Shown: positions 47,543 through 56,222 of the stretch, one piece after another
How positions within the stretch are numbered: the stretch's first letter is position 1
How the letters are laid out: every line of letters begins with the position of its first letter
Source of the DNA: Kineosporia mesophila
GTDB lineage: Bacteria > Actinomycetota > Actinomycetes > Actinomycetales > Kineosporiaceae
Length of the DNA: 64,000 bases
Direction: 5' to 3'
NCBI RefSeq assembly: GCF_021129235.1
Contig: NZ_JAJOMA010000015.1
Location: forward strand, 140,719 to 204,718
The notes under the pieces: model-generated
What the model saw: only the letters and a program-made list of their open reading frames with translations
What the model was told of the DNA's origin: nothing
Databases searched by the model: none
Made by a program: the position numbers and the translations under genes

Positions 47543-49630
47543 TCAGCGGGTACTGCGTGAGCGGTGCAGCAGCCAGACGAAGTACGGGGCTCCGATCAGG
47601 GCCATCATCAGCCCGGCGGGGATCTGCGAGGGGGCGATGAGGGTACGGCCGAGGGCGTCGGCGACCACGACGAGCAGGGCGCCCAGCAGCATGGCGACCG
47701 GGATGATCCGCCCGTGCCGCACGCCGACCAGGGCCCGGGCCAGGTGCGGGGCCACGAGCCCGACGAAACCGACCACGCCGACCGCGATCACGCTGGTGGC
47801 GGCGGTGGCGGCGGCGATCGTCAGCAGGGCCAGGCGGGCCCGTTCGCGGCGGACCCCGAAGATCTGCGGGGTGTCCTCGTCGATGGACAGCAGGTCGAGC
47901 TCGTGGCGCATCGCCATCACCAGGGGCGTGGCCAGAGCCAGCGCCACGGCGACCGGGACCACGTCCTGGAAGGTGCGGCCGTAGGTCGTGCCCGAGAGCC
48001 AGGTGAAGATCCGCGGGGTGTCGTAGGGGTCGGCGCGCAAGAGCAGGAAGGTGCTGAAACTGCTGAGCGCGTAGCCACATCCGATGCCGATGAGCAGGAA
48101 GCGGTCGGGCCGGAAGCCGCCGCGCCAGGACAGTGCGGTGATCAGGGCGAAGGTCGCCAGGCCCATGGCCACGGCCGTGACGACGAGTGTGGGACGGCCG
48201 CCGGGCAGTCCGGAGGTCACCACGATCACCGCGCCGAGCCCGGCCCCGGCGGTGATGCCGAGGATGCCGGGTTCGGCCAGCGGGTTGCGGACCGTGCCCT
48301 GCACCACCGTTCCGGCCAGGGAAAGAGCCGCACCCGCGGTGGCGGCCGCGGCGACGCGGGGTGCGCGGTTGTCGAGGGCCCGGGCGATCAGGTCGGGGGC
48401 GGTGCCCTGGACCCAGAGCGAGAGGTCGCCGATGCGTAGCCACAGGCTCCCGGCCAGCAGGCCGACGAGCACCGCGGCGACGAGCAGGACGGTGACGACG
48501 ATCGTGACGGTGAGGAACCGCCGCCTCGAGCGGACGGAGACGTGGGCGTGGGGCGTTGCGCCCGTGTCCCGCAGGCGCAGCGCCAGGAACACGATGACCA
48601 CGGCGCCGAGCAGCGAGGTCGGCACGCCGGTGGGGATCGAGGCCGCGGCCTGGGCACCCATGATCGCCCGCAGCACCGCGTCCGCGAGCAGCACCAGCAG
48701 GGCGCCGGCCAGCCCGCAGGCCGGGATGAGGAAGGCGTGCCGGCTCAGGACCCCGATGCGGGTGGCGGCCAGGCGCACCGCGACCGGAGCGGCGAGGCCG
48801 ACGAAGGCCAGCGGCCCGGCCAGCGTCACCGAGATGGCGGTCAGCATGACGGCGCCCAGCACGGCCACGATCCGGGTCGAGCGCACCGGCACCCCCAGCG
48901 ACGCGGCCGCGTCGTCGCCGAGGGCGAGAACGTCCAGGCGCCGGGACATCAGGACGGCCAGCACGATCAGGACGGCGATGACCGGGGTCGCCCGGGCCGC
49001 GGCGTCGAGGCTGAGCTGTGCGAGAGAGCCGTTGCCCCAGGCGTACAGCCCGAGAGTGCCCTCCTTGAACAGGATCAGCAGCATCGCGCTGGCGGCGTCC
49101 AGGGCCATCGCGACCGCCGACCCGGCGAGGATCAGCCGCGTGGAGTTGACCCCGGTGGCGGCGCCGGCCAGCCCGAGCACGACGCCCGCGGCGAGCAGGC
49201 CACCGCCGAAAGCCACGGCGCCGGAGGCCCACAGCGGAACGGCCAGACCGAACGCGGCGACACCGGTCAATGCGAAGTAGGCCCCGGCGGTGACGGCGAG
49301 GGTGTCGGGGGAGGCCAGCTGGTTGCGGGTGATCGACTGCAGCAGGGCCCCGCCCGCCCCGAGAGCCACCCCGACGGCGGTCCCGGCGAGCAGCCGCGGC
49401 AGCCGCGACCCGGTCAGTACATCACCGATCGGGACACCGCCGACGTCCTCGCGTGCCCCGAGGAGATACCGCACCAGGTCGAAGGGGCCGACCCCCGAGG
49501 TGCCCTGGGTCAGGTGCCACAACCCGACCACCACGACGCCGGCGAGCAGGACGACCAGCACGGCCGTCCCGCTCGCGCCGCGGCCGAGCCCGATCCCGGG
49601 CAGCGACCGCGGCGGCGAGCTCTCGGTCAC
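47543..49630 (-). CDS. Siderophore ABC importer permease, double-length FecCD (FhuB type)
   Basis: A 695-residue permease made of two FecCD domains in tandem (about residues 20-340 and 360-690), each with the NQLASPDTLAVTAGAYFAL / NPLAEPGILGITAGAGLGAV cluster, and VPVAMLLGALLVVVADALGR-type late helices. FhuB is the known example of such a fusion; most importers use two separate permeases. GTG 49630 overlaps the stop of the binding protein (GTGA). Together with the next two genes upstream it forms a complete importer for an iron-siderophore complex. Confidence 0.9.
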   Translation of the reverse strand: MTESSPPRSLPGIGLGRGASGTAVLVVLLAGVVVVGLWHLTQGTSGVGPFDLVRYLLGAREDVGGVPIGDVLTGSRLPRLLAGTAVGVALGAGGALLQSITRNQLASPDTLAVTAGAYFALTGVAAFGLAVPLWASGAVAFGGGLLAAGVVLGLAGAATGVNSTRLILAGSAVAMALDAASAMLLILFKEGTLGLYAWGNGSLAQLSLDAAARATPVIAVLIVLAVLMSRRLDVLALGDDAAASLGVPVRSTRIVAVLGAVMLTAISVTLAGPLAFVGLAAPVAVRLAATRIGVLSRHAFLIPACGLAGALLVLLADAVLRAIMGAQAAASIPTGVPTSLLGAVVIVFLALRLRDTGATPHAHVSVRSRRRFLTVTIVVTVLLVAAVLVGLLAGSLWLRIGDLSLWVQGTAPDLIARALDNRAPRVAAAATAGAALSLAGTVVQGTVRNPLAEPGILGITAGAGLGAVIVVTSGLPGGRPTLVVTAVAMGLATFALITALSWRGGFRPDRFLLIGIGCGYALSSFSTFLLLRADPYDTPRIFTWLSGTTYGRTFQDVVPVAVALALATPLVMAMRHELDLLSIDEDTPQIFGVRRERARLALLTIAAATAATSVIAVGVVGFVGLVAPHLARALVGVRHGRIIPVAMLLGALLVVVADALGRTLIAPSQIPAGLMMALIGAPYFVWLLHRSRSTR

Positions 49631-50685
49631 TTCGCGGTCAGGATATTCACGTAGGCGTCGATGGCCTGCTCGTTCGACCGGGGGCCACCGGCACCCCAGA
49701 CGCTGTTCGGGAACGCGTGCGCGCGTCCTTCCTTCACCGACGGCAGCGCCTTCCAGATCTTGCTCTTCTCCAGCTCGGTGACGTAGTTGTCCTCGGTGCC
49801 GTCGTTGGCGTAGAAGAGCGTCGCGTCACCGACGGCTGTGAGGCCCTCGATGTCGGTCTGGGCCAGACCGTAGGAGGGGTCGACACCGCCGCTGCCGTAG
49901 GCGGAGTTGATCTCGTCGGTCCAGGCCGAGGTCATGCCCAGGGCCTCGCCGATCTCGGTGAACAGGGCGCCCTTGCCGTAGGGGCGGATGACCACGTTGC
50001 TGCCCTCGACCCAGCCGTCGAAGAAGAGGAAGTCGGTGGGCTTCACCCCGGCGTCGACGACCTTCTGCTTGGCCTCGGCGAAATGCGTGTCGAACTCCTT
50101 CAGGACGGCGTCGGCCCGCTCGGTGCGGCCGGTGGCCTCACCGATCATGGAGAAGACCTTCTTCATGTTGTCGATCTGACCCGAGGCGTCGGCCCCGACC
50201 GTGGCCAGCACCGGGACACCCCGCTTCTCCAGCTTGGCGAGCAGCTCGTCGTCGGCCTGGTAGACCTCCATGACGATCAGGTCGGGGTTCGTCGCGTAAA
50301 GCGCGTCGAGGTCGGGCTCACCGCGCTCGCCGGCGCTGGGCACGTCGTCGGGCAGCTTCTCGGCCGTCACGTACTGGGCGTACCCGTCGGTGGAGGCCGC
50401 CGCGACCGGGGTCACGCACAGGGTGAGCAGGTCTTCGGTCTGCTGCCACTCCAGCACCGCGACGCGCTCGGCGGGCTTGTCGAGCTTGACCGTGCGCCCG
50501 ACGCCGTCGGTCATCGTGACCGGGCCGGTCGAGGTCTTCGTGGTGTCGTCGGCACAGGTCTGCGAGGCGGGGGCGGCGGTGCCGCCGGTGGCCTCGTCGA
50601 CATCCGTGGTGCCGCAGGCGGCCAGCGCCAGGGCGATCACGGCGAGGGTCGCGGCGCCGCGGGCGCGGCGGGGGACAGAGATCAT
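49627..50685 (-). CDS. Iron-siderophore binding lipoprotein
   Basis: A 352-residue periplasmic-binding-protein-like lipoprotein. The signal ends in the lipobox LALAACG (Cys24). The TroA/FepB-type fold shows RVAVLEWQQTEDLLTLC, GEPDLDALYATNPDLIVMEV and NVVIRPYGKGALFTEIGEAL. It captures a ferric siderophore and hands it to the permease. ATG 50685 overlaps the ATPase stop by ATGA. The chelator type cannot be deduced. Confidence 0.9.
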   Translation of the reverse strand: MISVPRRARGAATLAVIALALAACGTTDVDEATGGTAAPASQTCADDTTKTSTGPVTMTDGVGRTVKLDKPAERVAVLEWQQTEDLLTLCVTPVAAASTDGYAQYVTAEKLPDDVPSAGERGEPDLDALYATNPDLIVMEVYQADDELLAKLEKRGVPVLATVGADASGQIDNMKKVFSMIGEATGRTERADAVLKEFDTHFAEAKQKVVDAGVKPTDFLFFDGWVEGSNVVIRPYGKGALFTEIGEALGMTSAWTDEINSAYGSGGVDPSYGLAQTDIEGLTAVGDATLFYANDGTEDNYVTELEKSKIWKALPSVKEGRAHAFPNSVWGAGGPRSNEQAIDAYVNILTAK

Positions 50686-51527
50686 GCCAGCTTCTCTTTC
50701 GGGGTGACAGGGAGCGTACGGACGACGGGGTGCCGTCCGAGGGGGTCGATGCGCAGGCGTCCGGTGCCCGGGTCGGTGGCGACCTCGACGGTGAGGCCGT
50801 AGACCTCGCTGAGGTGCTCGGCGGTGAGCACCTGGAGCGGGTCGCCCGCGGCGTGGATCCGTCCCGCGTGCAGGAGCACGAGGGAGTCGGCGATCCGCGC
50901 GGCGTGATCGAGGTCGTGCAGCACGATGCCGACGGCGACGCCCCGCTCGTCGGCGAGATCGCGCACCAGGTCGAGGGTCTCGACCTGGTAGCGGAGGTCC
51001 AGGTGGTTGGTCGGCTCGTCCAGGAGCACGACGCCGGTCTCCTGGGCGAGGCTGGCGGCGAGCCAGACGCGCTGCATCTCGCCGCCGGACAGCTCGCTGA
51101 CGGGACGGCCGGCCTTGTCAGCGGTGCCGGTGGCCCGCATCGCCCGGTCGATCGCGGCGCGGTCCTGGGCGGAGGCACCGCTGAAGCGGCGCCGGTGCGG
51201 ATGACGGCCGAACGCTACGACCTCGCTCACGGTCAGGCCGGGCGGGGCCTGGCGGGACTGCGTGAACAGGGTGACCCGCCGGGCGAACTGGCGCACGCTC
51301 AGCGCGGAGGCCGGCTGGTCGTCCAGGAGCACCCGGCCGCTCTCGACGTCGTGCAGCCGGGCGAGGGCGCGCAGCAGCGTGGACTTCCCGCTGCCGTTCG
51401 GCCCGACCAGCGCGGTGATCCGCCCGGGCCTCAGCTCCAGCGAAACATCATGGATCACCGTGGTTCGGCCGTAACGGAGAACGAGCCGGTCGCCGCGCAG
51501 GACTGCGGGCTCACCCGGGGTGGGCAT
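50682..51527 (-). CDS. Iron-siderophore ABC importer ATPase (FecE type)
   Basis: A 281-residue ATPase: Walker A ALVGPNGSGKSTLLRALARL, Q-loop TLFTQSRQAPPGLTV, signature SELSGGEMQRVWLA, Walker B VVLLDEPTNHLD and H-loop IVLHDLDHA. It is the first gene of the importer operon, with an IdeR-type iron box 15 bases upstream of its start, so the three genes should be repressed when iron is plentiful. Gene order ATPase-binding protein-permease is the reverse of the common order. Confidence 0.92.
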   Translation of the reverse strand: MPTPGEPAVLRGDRLVLRYGRTTVIHDVSLELRPGRITALVGPNGSGKSTLLRALARLHDVESGRVLLDDQPASALSVRQFARRVTLFTQSRQAPPGLTVSEVVAFGRHPHRRRFSGASAQDRAAIDRAMRATGTADKAGRPVSELSGGEMQRVWLAASLAQETGVVLLDEPTNHLDLRYQVETLDLVRDLADERGVAVGIVLHDLDHAARIADSLVLLHAGRIHAAGDPLQVLTAEHLSEVYGLTVEVATDPGTGRLRIDPLGRHPVVRTLPVTPKEKLA

Positions 51528-51541
51528 CGATCGACTCCGTC

Positions 51542-51563
51542 TAGGTAGGCCAGCCTTACCTAA
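51542..51563 (-). promoter_or_regulatory. Iron box (IdeR/DmdR/DtxR-type operator)
   Basis: On the minus strand the site reads TTAGGTAAGGC then TGGCCTACCTA, close to the DtxR/IdeR consensus TTAGGTTAGGCTAACCTAA. It overlaps the expected promoter of the siderophore importer operon. Confidence 0.82.
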
Positions 51564-51604
51564 CAGAGACTAGATGCCCAGTAACTTTGCCGACAATCCC
51601 GCCT

Positions 51605-52453
51605 TCAGGACGGCGGATACGGGATTTCGGACAGGGGTGCCCTGGCGACCGCGCCGGGGGTCACCTTCATCACGCGCCGGAAGGCCGCGATGAACGTGCT
51701 CGGCTGTGCGTAGCCGAGCAGTTCGGATACCTCCTGGACGTCCGCGCCGGCGGACAGCAGCGCCAGCGCCTCGTGGATCCGCCGCGCCTGCCGCCACTGC
51801 GCGAACGACAGCCCGGTCGTCTCGCGGAACGCCCGGGTGATCGTGCGGTCGCTCGTGCCCAGCTGCGCGGCCCACTCGGCCAGGCTGCGGTCGTCGGAGG
51901 GGTCGCGCAGCAGGGCCTCGGCGATCGCGTCGATCCGCTGGTCGCCGGGAAGATCCAGTGCGAACTGCCGGTCCGCGGCCTCGAGCACGTCGAACACCAC
52001 CGCCTCGGTGCGGGCCTGCGCCCCCTCGTCCAGATCCGTGCGCGCCCGGCGCAGCAGCAACGACTCCAGCAGGGGAGTGATCGCGATCGACGTCGGCCCG
52101 GAGAAGTCGACCGGGGTGCGCTCGGGGACGAAGAAGGCACTGTGCAACTGCGCGGCGGCGGTCACGCGGCCCCCGTGGACCACCCCGGCCGGCAGCCACA
52201 TACCGAAACCGTCCGGCACGGTGAAGATCTGGTGCCCGATCCGGGAGGTCAGCGTGCCCCCGCGCACCCAGACCAGCTCGTGCATCGGATGCCGGTGCGG
52301 CGACCACTCCGCCGCCACGTCGTGCGACTGGGACTCGGCCACGATCGTGAGCGGCGACGGATCCGCGACCGGCAGCACACCACCCCGGTGCAGCACCGTG
52401 CCCCGATCGCGGCGCCAGGCGCCCAGACCGAGATCGTCAGCACCGGCCGCCAT
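51605..52453 (-). CDS. AraC family regulator with cupin sensor domain
   Basis: A 282-residue regulator. The N-terminal cupin-like part has SPHRHPMHELVWVRGG and VPDGFGMWLPAGVVHGG; the C-terminal HTH pair has LAEWAAQLGTSDRTITRAFR and SELLGYAQPSTFIAAFRRVM. It lies directly upstream of the iron importer on the same strand with the iron box between, so it is probably an activator that responds to the chelator, as AlcR or YbtA do. ATG 52453 chosen; GTG 52456 possible. Confidence 0.85.
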   Translation of the reverse strand: MAAGADDLGLGAWRRDRGTVLHRGGVLPVADPSPLTIVAESQSHDVAAEWSPHRHPMHELVWVRGGTLTSRIGHQIFTVPDGFGMWLPAGVVHGGRVTAAAQLHSAFFVPERTPVDFSGPTSIAITPLLESLLLRRARTDLDEGAQARTEAVVFDVLEAADRQFALDLPGDQRIDAIAEALLRDPSDDRSLAEWAAQLGTSDRTITRAFRETTGLSFAQWRQARRIHEALALLSAGADVQEVSELLGYAQPSTFIAAFRRVMKVTPGAVARAPLSEIPYPPS

Positions 52454-52551
52454 CACCCCACGAGCATACGCTCGGCCCTCCTGAGCAGGCCTCTTGCCCC
52501 CACCGGACCGTCGAAATGCGCCCCCCGTCGCCCTCCATGATCATCGTAGGC

Positions 52552-53118
52552 ATGGCCGACACGGATGTGGCTCAGCTCGCACGACGCCGGCAGAACTTCT
52601 GGTGGTTGTTCCTCCTGGTGCTCTGCGTTCTCCTCCTGCCCCTGGCTCTGGTGACGGGGGTCCTGATCGCCGGCAGCAAGGACGACGAAGGGGTTCCCCT
52701 CTTCCTCTGGATCCTCGGGGGTGCCCAGTTCCTGACCCTGCTGCTCGTGGTGGCCGGCCTCTTCTGGCTGCGCCGTCGAGGAGTCGGATGGGCCCAGCCG
52801 CCGCTGTCGATGGGCGTCGACCGTCAGCGCCGCAAGGCCATTTTCAGGAGCATCCGCGCCGTCGAGCCGGTGCCGCAGGCCGATCAGGAGGTTGCCGACG
52901 ACCTGGCCCGGCGGATGAGCAGGCAGCGCTGGCTCGCGCTGTACCTGCCGCTGATCTCCCTGCCGGCTCTCATCGGGTTCATTGCGGGCGATCGGGACAC
53001 TCTGGACTGGCTCGCGGTCATCGCGTTCCTGTTCATGTACGCCTCCTTGCCGTTCCTGCTGCGCGACGTCCGGCGCGCCCGGCGCTGGCGTGAGCAGTAC
53101 GGCTCGCCCGAGAGCTAA
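52552..53118 (+). CDS. Small four-helix membrane protein
   Basis: A 188-residue protein I do not recognise. It has two pairs of transmembrane helices: WWLFLLVLCVLLLPLALVTG and LWILGGAQFLTLLLVVAGLF, then after a charged soluble stretch WLALYLPLISLPALIGFIAG and WLAVIAFLFMYASLPFLLRD. Ends are Arg-rich and cytoplasmic. ATG 52552 is preferred over the upstream ATG. It is convergent by 4 bases with the next small membrane protein. Confidence 0.6.
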   Translation: MADTDVAQLARRRQNFWWLFLLVLCVLLLPLALVTGVLIAGSKDDEGVPLFLWILGGAQFLTLLLVVAGLFWLRRRGVGWAQPPLSMGVDRQRRKAIFRSIRAVEPVPQADQEVADDLARRMSRQRWLALYLPLISLPALIGFIAGDRDTLDWLAVIAFLFMYASLPFLLRDVRRARRWREQYGSPES

Positions 53119-53408
53119 AGCACCTGCGGCGGGCGCAGATCCGGCGGGAGATCCAGGGGATGACGCCCGTCGTCCCGGTCCGCGACGGCTCGCATGGCCC
53201 GGCGGTACTGCTCCGCCGTGATCTGGTGAGCCGTCACCTGACGGGCCAGCACCCCCTCGAGCGTGACCGCGGCGAGCACCGGCGGTGGCGCGGGGTGCGC
53301 GGGAGTACGGCGCGGCCGGCGCTGGGCGAGCACCTGGGCGAGGTCCCACCCGGTGGCGACGAGACCGATCACGATGAGGAACGTCACGAGAACGACTCCC
53401 GAGCTCAT
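53115..53408 (-). CDS. Small single-pass membrane protein with SHOCT-like tail
   Basis: A 97-residue protein: one N-terminal membrane helix (SGVVLVTFLIVIGLVATGWD), a Pro/Arg linker, and a C-terminal LARQVTAHQITAEQYRRAMR that resembles a SHOCT motif (short C-terminal oligomerisation helix). Function unknown. ATG 53408 places the helix at the start. Confidence 0.55.
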   Translation of the reverse strand: MSSGVVLVTFLIVIGLVATGWDLAQVLAQRRPRRTPAHPAPPPVLAAVTLEGVLARQVTAHQITAEQYRRAMRAVADRDDGRHPLDLPPDLRPPQVL

Positions 53409-53509
53409 GCCCCCAGCCTCGACCCGCCGCACGCCCCGGCCCAGGGACGAAAGTCCGTTCCCCGCTATGCTTTGTTCCTCGTTCATCAGATCCGGGCCCA
53501 AGGAGCTCC

Positions 53510-54463
53510 ATGATCGCCCGGATGGAACAGCACCAGGTCGCGCTCTACCTCGCCGCCCTGGCCGCCGGCGCCCTGATCGGCCTGGCCGCCCCCGCCCTGG
53601 GCCCCGGCCTGGAACACGCCATCAACCCCGTCCTGGGCCTGCTCCTGTACGTGACCTTCCTCCAGGTACCCGCCGCCGAACTGGGACGGTCGCTGCGGGA
53701 GGGCCGGTTCCTGATCGCCGCCCTGGTGGTCAACTTCGCCGTCGTGCCGCTCGTGGTCGCCGCCCTGTTCGCCTTCCTGCCCGACGACCGCGCCGTCCGC
53801 CTCGGGGCCCTGCTGGTACTCCTGGCCCCCTGCGTCGACTACGTGATCGTGTTCAGTGGACTGGCCGGGGGCAGCAACCGCCGCCTGCTCGCCGCCACAC
53901 CCCTCCTGCTCATCGCGCAGATGGTGCTGCTCCCGCTCTACCTGCTGCTGTTCCTCGGCCCCGACCTGGCCGACGTGGTCGAACCCGGGCCGTTCATCGA
54001 GGCTTTCGTCGTCCTCATCGTGATCCCGCTGACCCTCGCCTGGTCGACCCAGGCCTGGGCCGCGCGACGCGTCGCAGGACAACGGTTCACCGCGACCGCG
54101 AACCTCACCATGGTGCTCCTGATGATCGTCACCCTGCTCACGGTGGTCGCCTCCCAGATCCCGAAGGTGAGCGACGCCCTCGGCCAGGTCGCCCGCGTGA
54201 TACCGGTTTACGTCGCCTTCCTGGTCGTCATGGCCTTCGCCGGCCTCGCCGTCGCCCACCTGTTCCGCCTCGACGCCCCGGCCGGGCGCGCCGTCGTGTT
54301 CACCGGCGCCACCCGTAACTCCCTGGTCGTGCTCCCGCTCGCCCTGGCCCTGCCCGACGCGCTCGCGGTCGCCGCGGTGGTCGTGGTCGCCCAGACCCTG
54401 GTCGAGGTGGTCGGCATGGTCGTGTACGTGCGGGTGGTCCCGCGACTACTACCCATGAATTGA
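53510..54463 (+). CDS. BASS-family transporter, ACR3-like (arsenic resistance protein / bile acid:sodium symporter)
   Basis: A 317-residue protein with ten helices. INPVLGLLLYVTFLQVP, LLAPCVDYVIVFSGLAGG (Cys in the position of the ACR3 cysteine) and GATRNSLVVLPLALALPD match the ACR3/BASS superfamily. ACR3 exports arsenite; this branch is annotated as arsenic-resistance-like but lacks ars neighbours (no ArsR or ArsC), so the substrate is open. AAGGAG precedes ATG 53510. Confidence 0.78.
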   Translation: MIARMEQHQVALYLAALAAGALIGLAAPALGPGLEHAINPVLGLLLYVTFLQVPAAELGRSLREGRFLIAALVVNFAVVPLVVAALFAFLPDDRAVRLGALLVLLAPCVDYVIVFSGLAGGSNRRLLAATPLLLIAQMVLLPLYLLLFLGPDLADVVEPGPFIEAFVVLIVIPLTLAWSTQAWAARRVAGQRFTATANLTMVLLMIVTLLTVVASQIPKVSDALGQVARVIPVYVAFLVVMAFAGLAVAHLFRLDAPAGRAVVFTGATRNSLVVLPLALALPDALAVAAVVVVAQTLVEVVGMVVYVRVVPRLLPMN

Positions 54464-54494
54464 GGACGAGGTTGCCCTCCCACGCTCGGATCGC

Positions 54495-55097
54495 TCAGGT
54501 GAGCGTGGGTGCGGGCTGGGGGAGCGGGTGGGCGCCCTCGGGGCGCAGTCCGTCGAAGATGATCGCCAGATAGCGGCGCCACTGGTCGGGTGCCGGGTTC
54601 GGCAGGTAGCTCACCACGTGCACGGGTGCGCAGATGAGCACCCAGATGTCGACCCCGGTGACGTCCTGCCGCACGCTTCCCTGCTCGCGCGCCCGGTCGG
54701 TCAGCTCGATGACGGCGTTGAACAGCCGGTCGCGCAGCTCGATGACGCTCGTGTGGTTCTCGCTGGCGCTCTGCAGGAACGACACGTCGTGCTGCTGGCG
54801 CTGGTCGGCCGCCACGGACAGGAACTCCAGCAGTGCCGCGCCCGCGTCGTCGGCCGTCAGCAGGCGCTGCGCGGCGGTGAACAGCGGCTCGAGGTGCTGG
54901 ACCACGATCGCCGCGATCAGGTCTTCCTTGGTGGCGAAATGCCGGAACACCGTGCCCTTCCCGACCCCGGCCCGGCGCGCGATGTCGGCCACCGACGAGT
55001 CCGGCCCCCGCTCGGCGAACTCCTCCTCGGCCGCGGCCAGCAGCAGTTCACGGTTACGCGCCGCATCGGCACGCAGGGGTCGGACGGGCTCACTCAC
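54495..55097 (-). CDS. TetR family regulator
   Basis: A 200-residue repressor: RNRELLLAAAEEEFAERGPD, SVADIARRAGVGKGTVFRHF and ATKEDLIAAIVV, with a SbtR-like C-terminus (DRAREQGSVRQDVTGVDIW). GTG 55097 is the start. It is divergent from an MDR oxidoreductase, and two matching operator sites lie between. Confidence 0.88.
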   Translation of the reverse strand: MSEPVRPLRADAARNRELLLAAAEEEFAERGPDSSVADIARRAGVGKGTVFRHFATKEDLIAAIVVQHLEPLFTAAQRLLTADDAGAALLEFLSVAADQRQQHDVSFLQSASENHTSVIELRDRLFNAVIELTDRAREQGSVRQDVTGVDIWVLICAPVHVVSYLPNPAPDQWRRYLAIIFDGLRPEGAHPLPQPAPTLT

Positions 55098-55111
55098 CCG
55101 GTCACCCTACC

Positions 55112-55177
55112 AAGTTGACCGCCCGGTCCGTTTGCGGCTAGCGTCCCCGATCTATAAACGGACCCAACGGTCACTTT
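55112..55177. promoter_or_regulatory. Two 22-bp TetR operator-like sites
   Basis: Sites 55112-55133 and 55156-55177 share GACC-N4-GGTC with A-rich left and TTT right flanks (AAgttGACCgcccGGTC and AAacgGACCcaacGGTC). One lies near each divergent start, supporting dual control by the TetR protein. Confidence 0.75.
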
Positions 55178-55190
55178 ACTGGAGGTTGTC

Positions 55191-56162
55191 ATGAAGGCCC
55201 TTGTCGCCACCGGATACGGCCCGCCCGAGCAGTTGTCGATCGCGCAGCTCCCGGTGCCCGAGCCCGGCCCGGGCCAGGTACTGGTGAAGATCGCCGCCTC
55301 GTCGCTCAACCCCACCGACGCGATCGTCGTGCAGGGCGGGTTCCGGGAGCTCGTCGAGCTCGCGTTCCCTTACGTGCCGGGCAACGACTTCGCCGGCCGG
55401 GTGATCGAGATCGGTGCCGGCGTCACCCGCTTCGCGGTGGGGGACGAGATCTTCGGCCTGTCCATGCCCCGGCAGCTAGATTTCGTGGCCGACGATAACA
55501 GGCCGTCGCTCAGCACCGGCGGACTCGCGGAGTACGCCGTCGTCGAGGCCGACACCCCACTGCTGGCCCTGCGCCCGGCCTCGGTGCCGGCCGTGCAGGC
55601 GGCCGCGCTGGGTGTGGTCGGGTCCACCGCGCTGGGCCTGATGAAGCTCGGCGAGATCAAGCCGGGATACCGGGTTCTCGTGATCGGGGCCACGGGTGGT
55701 GTCGGCACGGCGGTGATTCCGCTGCTGGCGGCCGCGCAGGCGCAGATCGTGGCGACGTCCTCGACGCCGGCCGGGGCGCAGATCCTGCGGGAGCTGGGGG
55801 CCGGTGAGGTCATCGGGCACGCGCCGGAGGGGTACCCGTCCGACGTCGACGTGGTGTTCAACCTGGCCCTGTACCCGCAGGCCCTTCCGTCCGCGGCCCG
55901 GGCGCTGAAGCCGGGAGGCCGGTTCGTCTCCATCATCTTCCCCGAGCCCACGCCGGAACTGCTCGGCCGGGACGATGTCTCGCTGCGCTACTACCTGGAC
56001 CCGGACGGCCGGTTCGGCACGATGGACGACGTGGCCCGCGCGGCCGAGAAGGGTGAGCTGTCGGCCCGGATCGCTCACCGCTTCACCCTGGACGAGGCGG
56101 TCACCGCGGCCGTGACCTACGTGCGGGAGAAGAACGTCGGAAAGATCGTCGTGACCATGTGA
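55191..56162 (+). CDS. NADP-dependent MDR oxidoreductase
   Basis: A 323-residue quinone-reductase-type enzyme: MKALVATGYGPPEQLSIAQL, YVPGNDFAGRVIEIGAGVTR, and Rossmann motif VIGATGGVGTAVIPLLAAAQ. No catalytic zinc ligands are seen. The C-terminal ITRFTLDE-type end reads AHRFTLDEAVTAAVTYVREK. GGAGG precedes ATG 55191. It probably reduces reactive carbonyls or quinones when the divergent TetR is released. Confidence 0.88.
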   Translation: MKALVATGYGPPEQLSIAQLPVPEPGPGQVLVKIAASSLNPTDAIVVQGGFRELVELAFPYVPGNDFAGRVIEIGAGVTRFAVGDEIFGLSMPRQLDFVADDNRPSLSTGGLAEYAVVEADTPLLALRPASVPAVQAAALGVVGSTALGLMKLGEIKPGYRVLVIGATGGVGTAVIPLLAAAQAQIVATSSTPAGAQILRELGAGEVIGHAPEGYPSDVDVVFNLALYPQALPSAARALKPGGRFVSIIFPEPTPELLGRDDVSLRYYLDPDGRFGTMDDVARAAEKGELSARIAHRFTLDEAVTAAVTYVREKNVGKIVVTM

Positions 56163-56165
56163 GCT

Positions 56166-56209
56166 GAACAGTGGACGACGCGGGTGGGGGCTTGCGTCGT
56201 CCACTGTTC
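56166..56209. terminator. Bidirectional terminator hairpin
   Basis: GAACAGTGGACGACGC (56166-56181) and GCGTCGTCCACTGTTC (56194-56209) form a perfect 16-bp stem with a 12-base loop, between the convergent oxidoreductase and the large membrane protein. Confidence 0.85.
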
Positions 56210-56222
56210 GGGTGGTCGTCGG

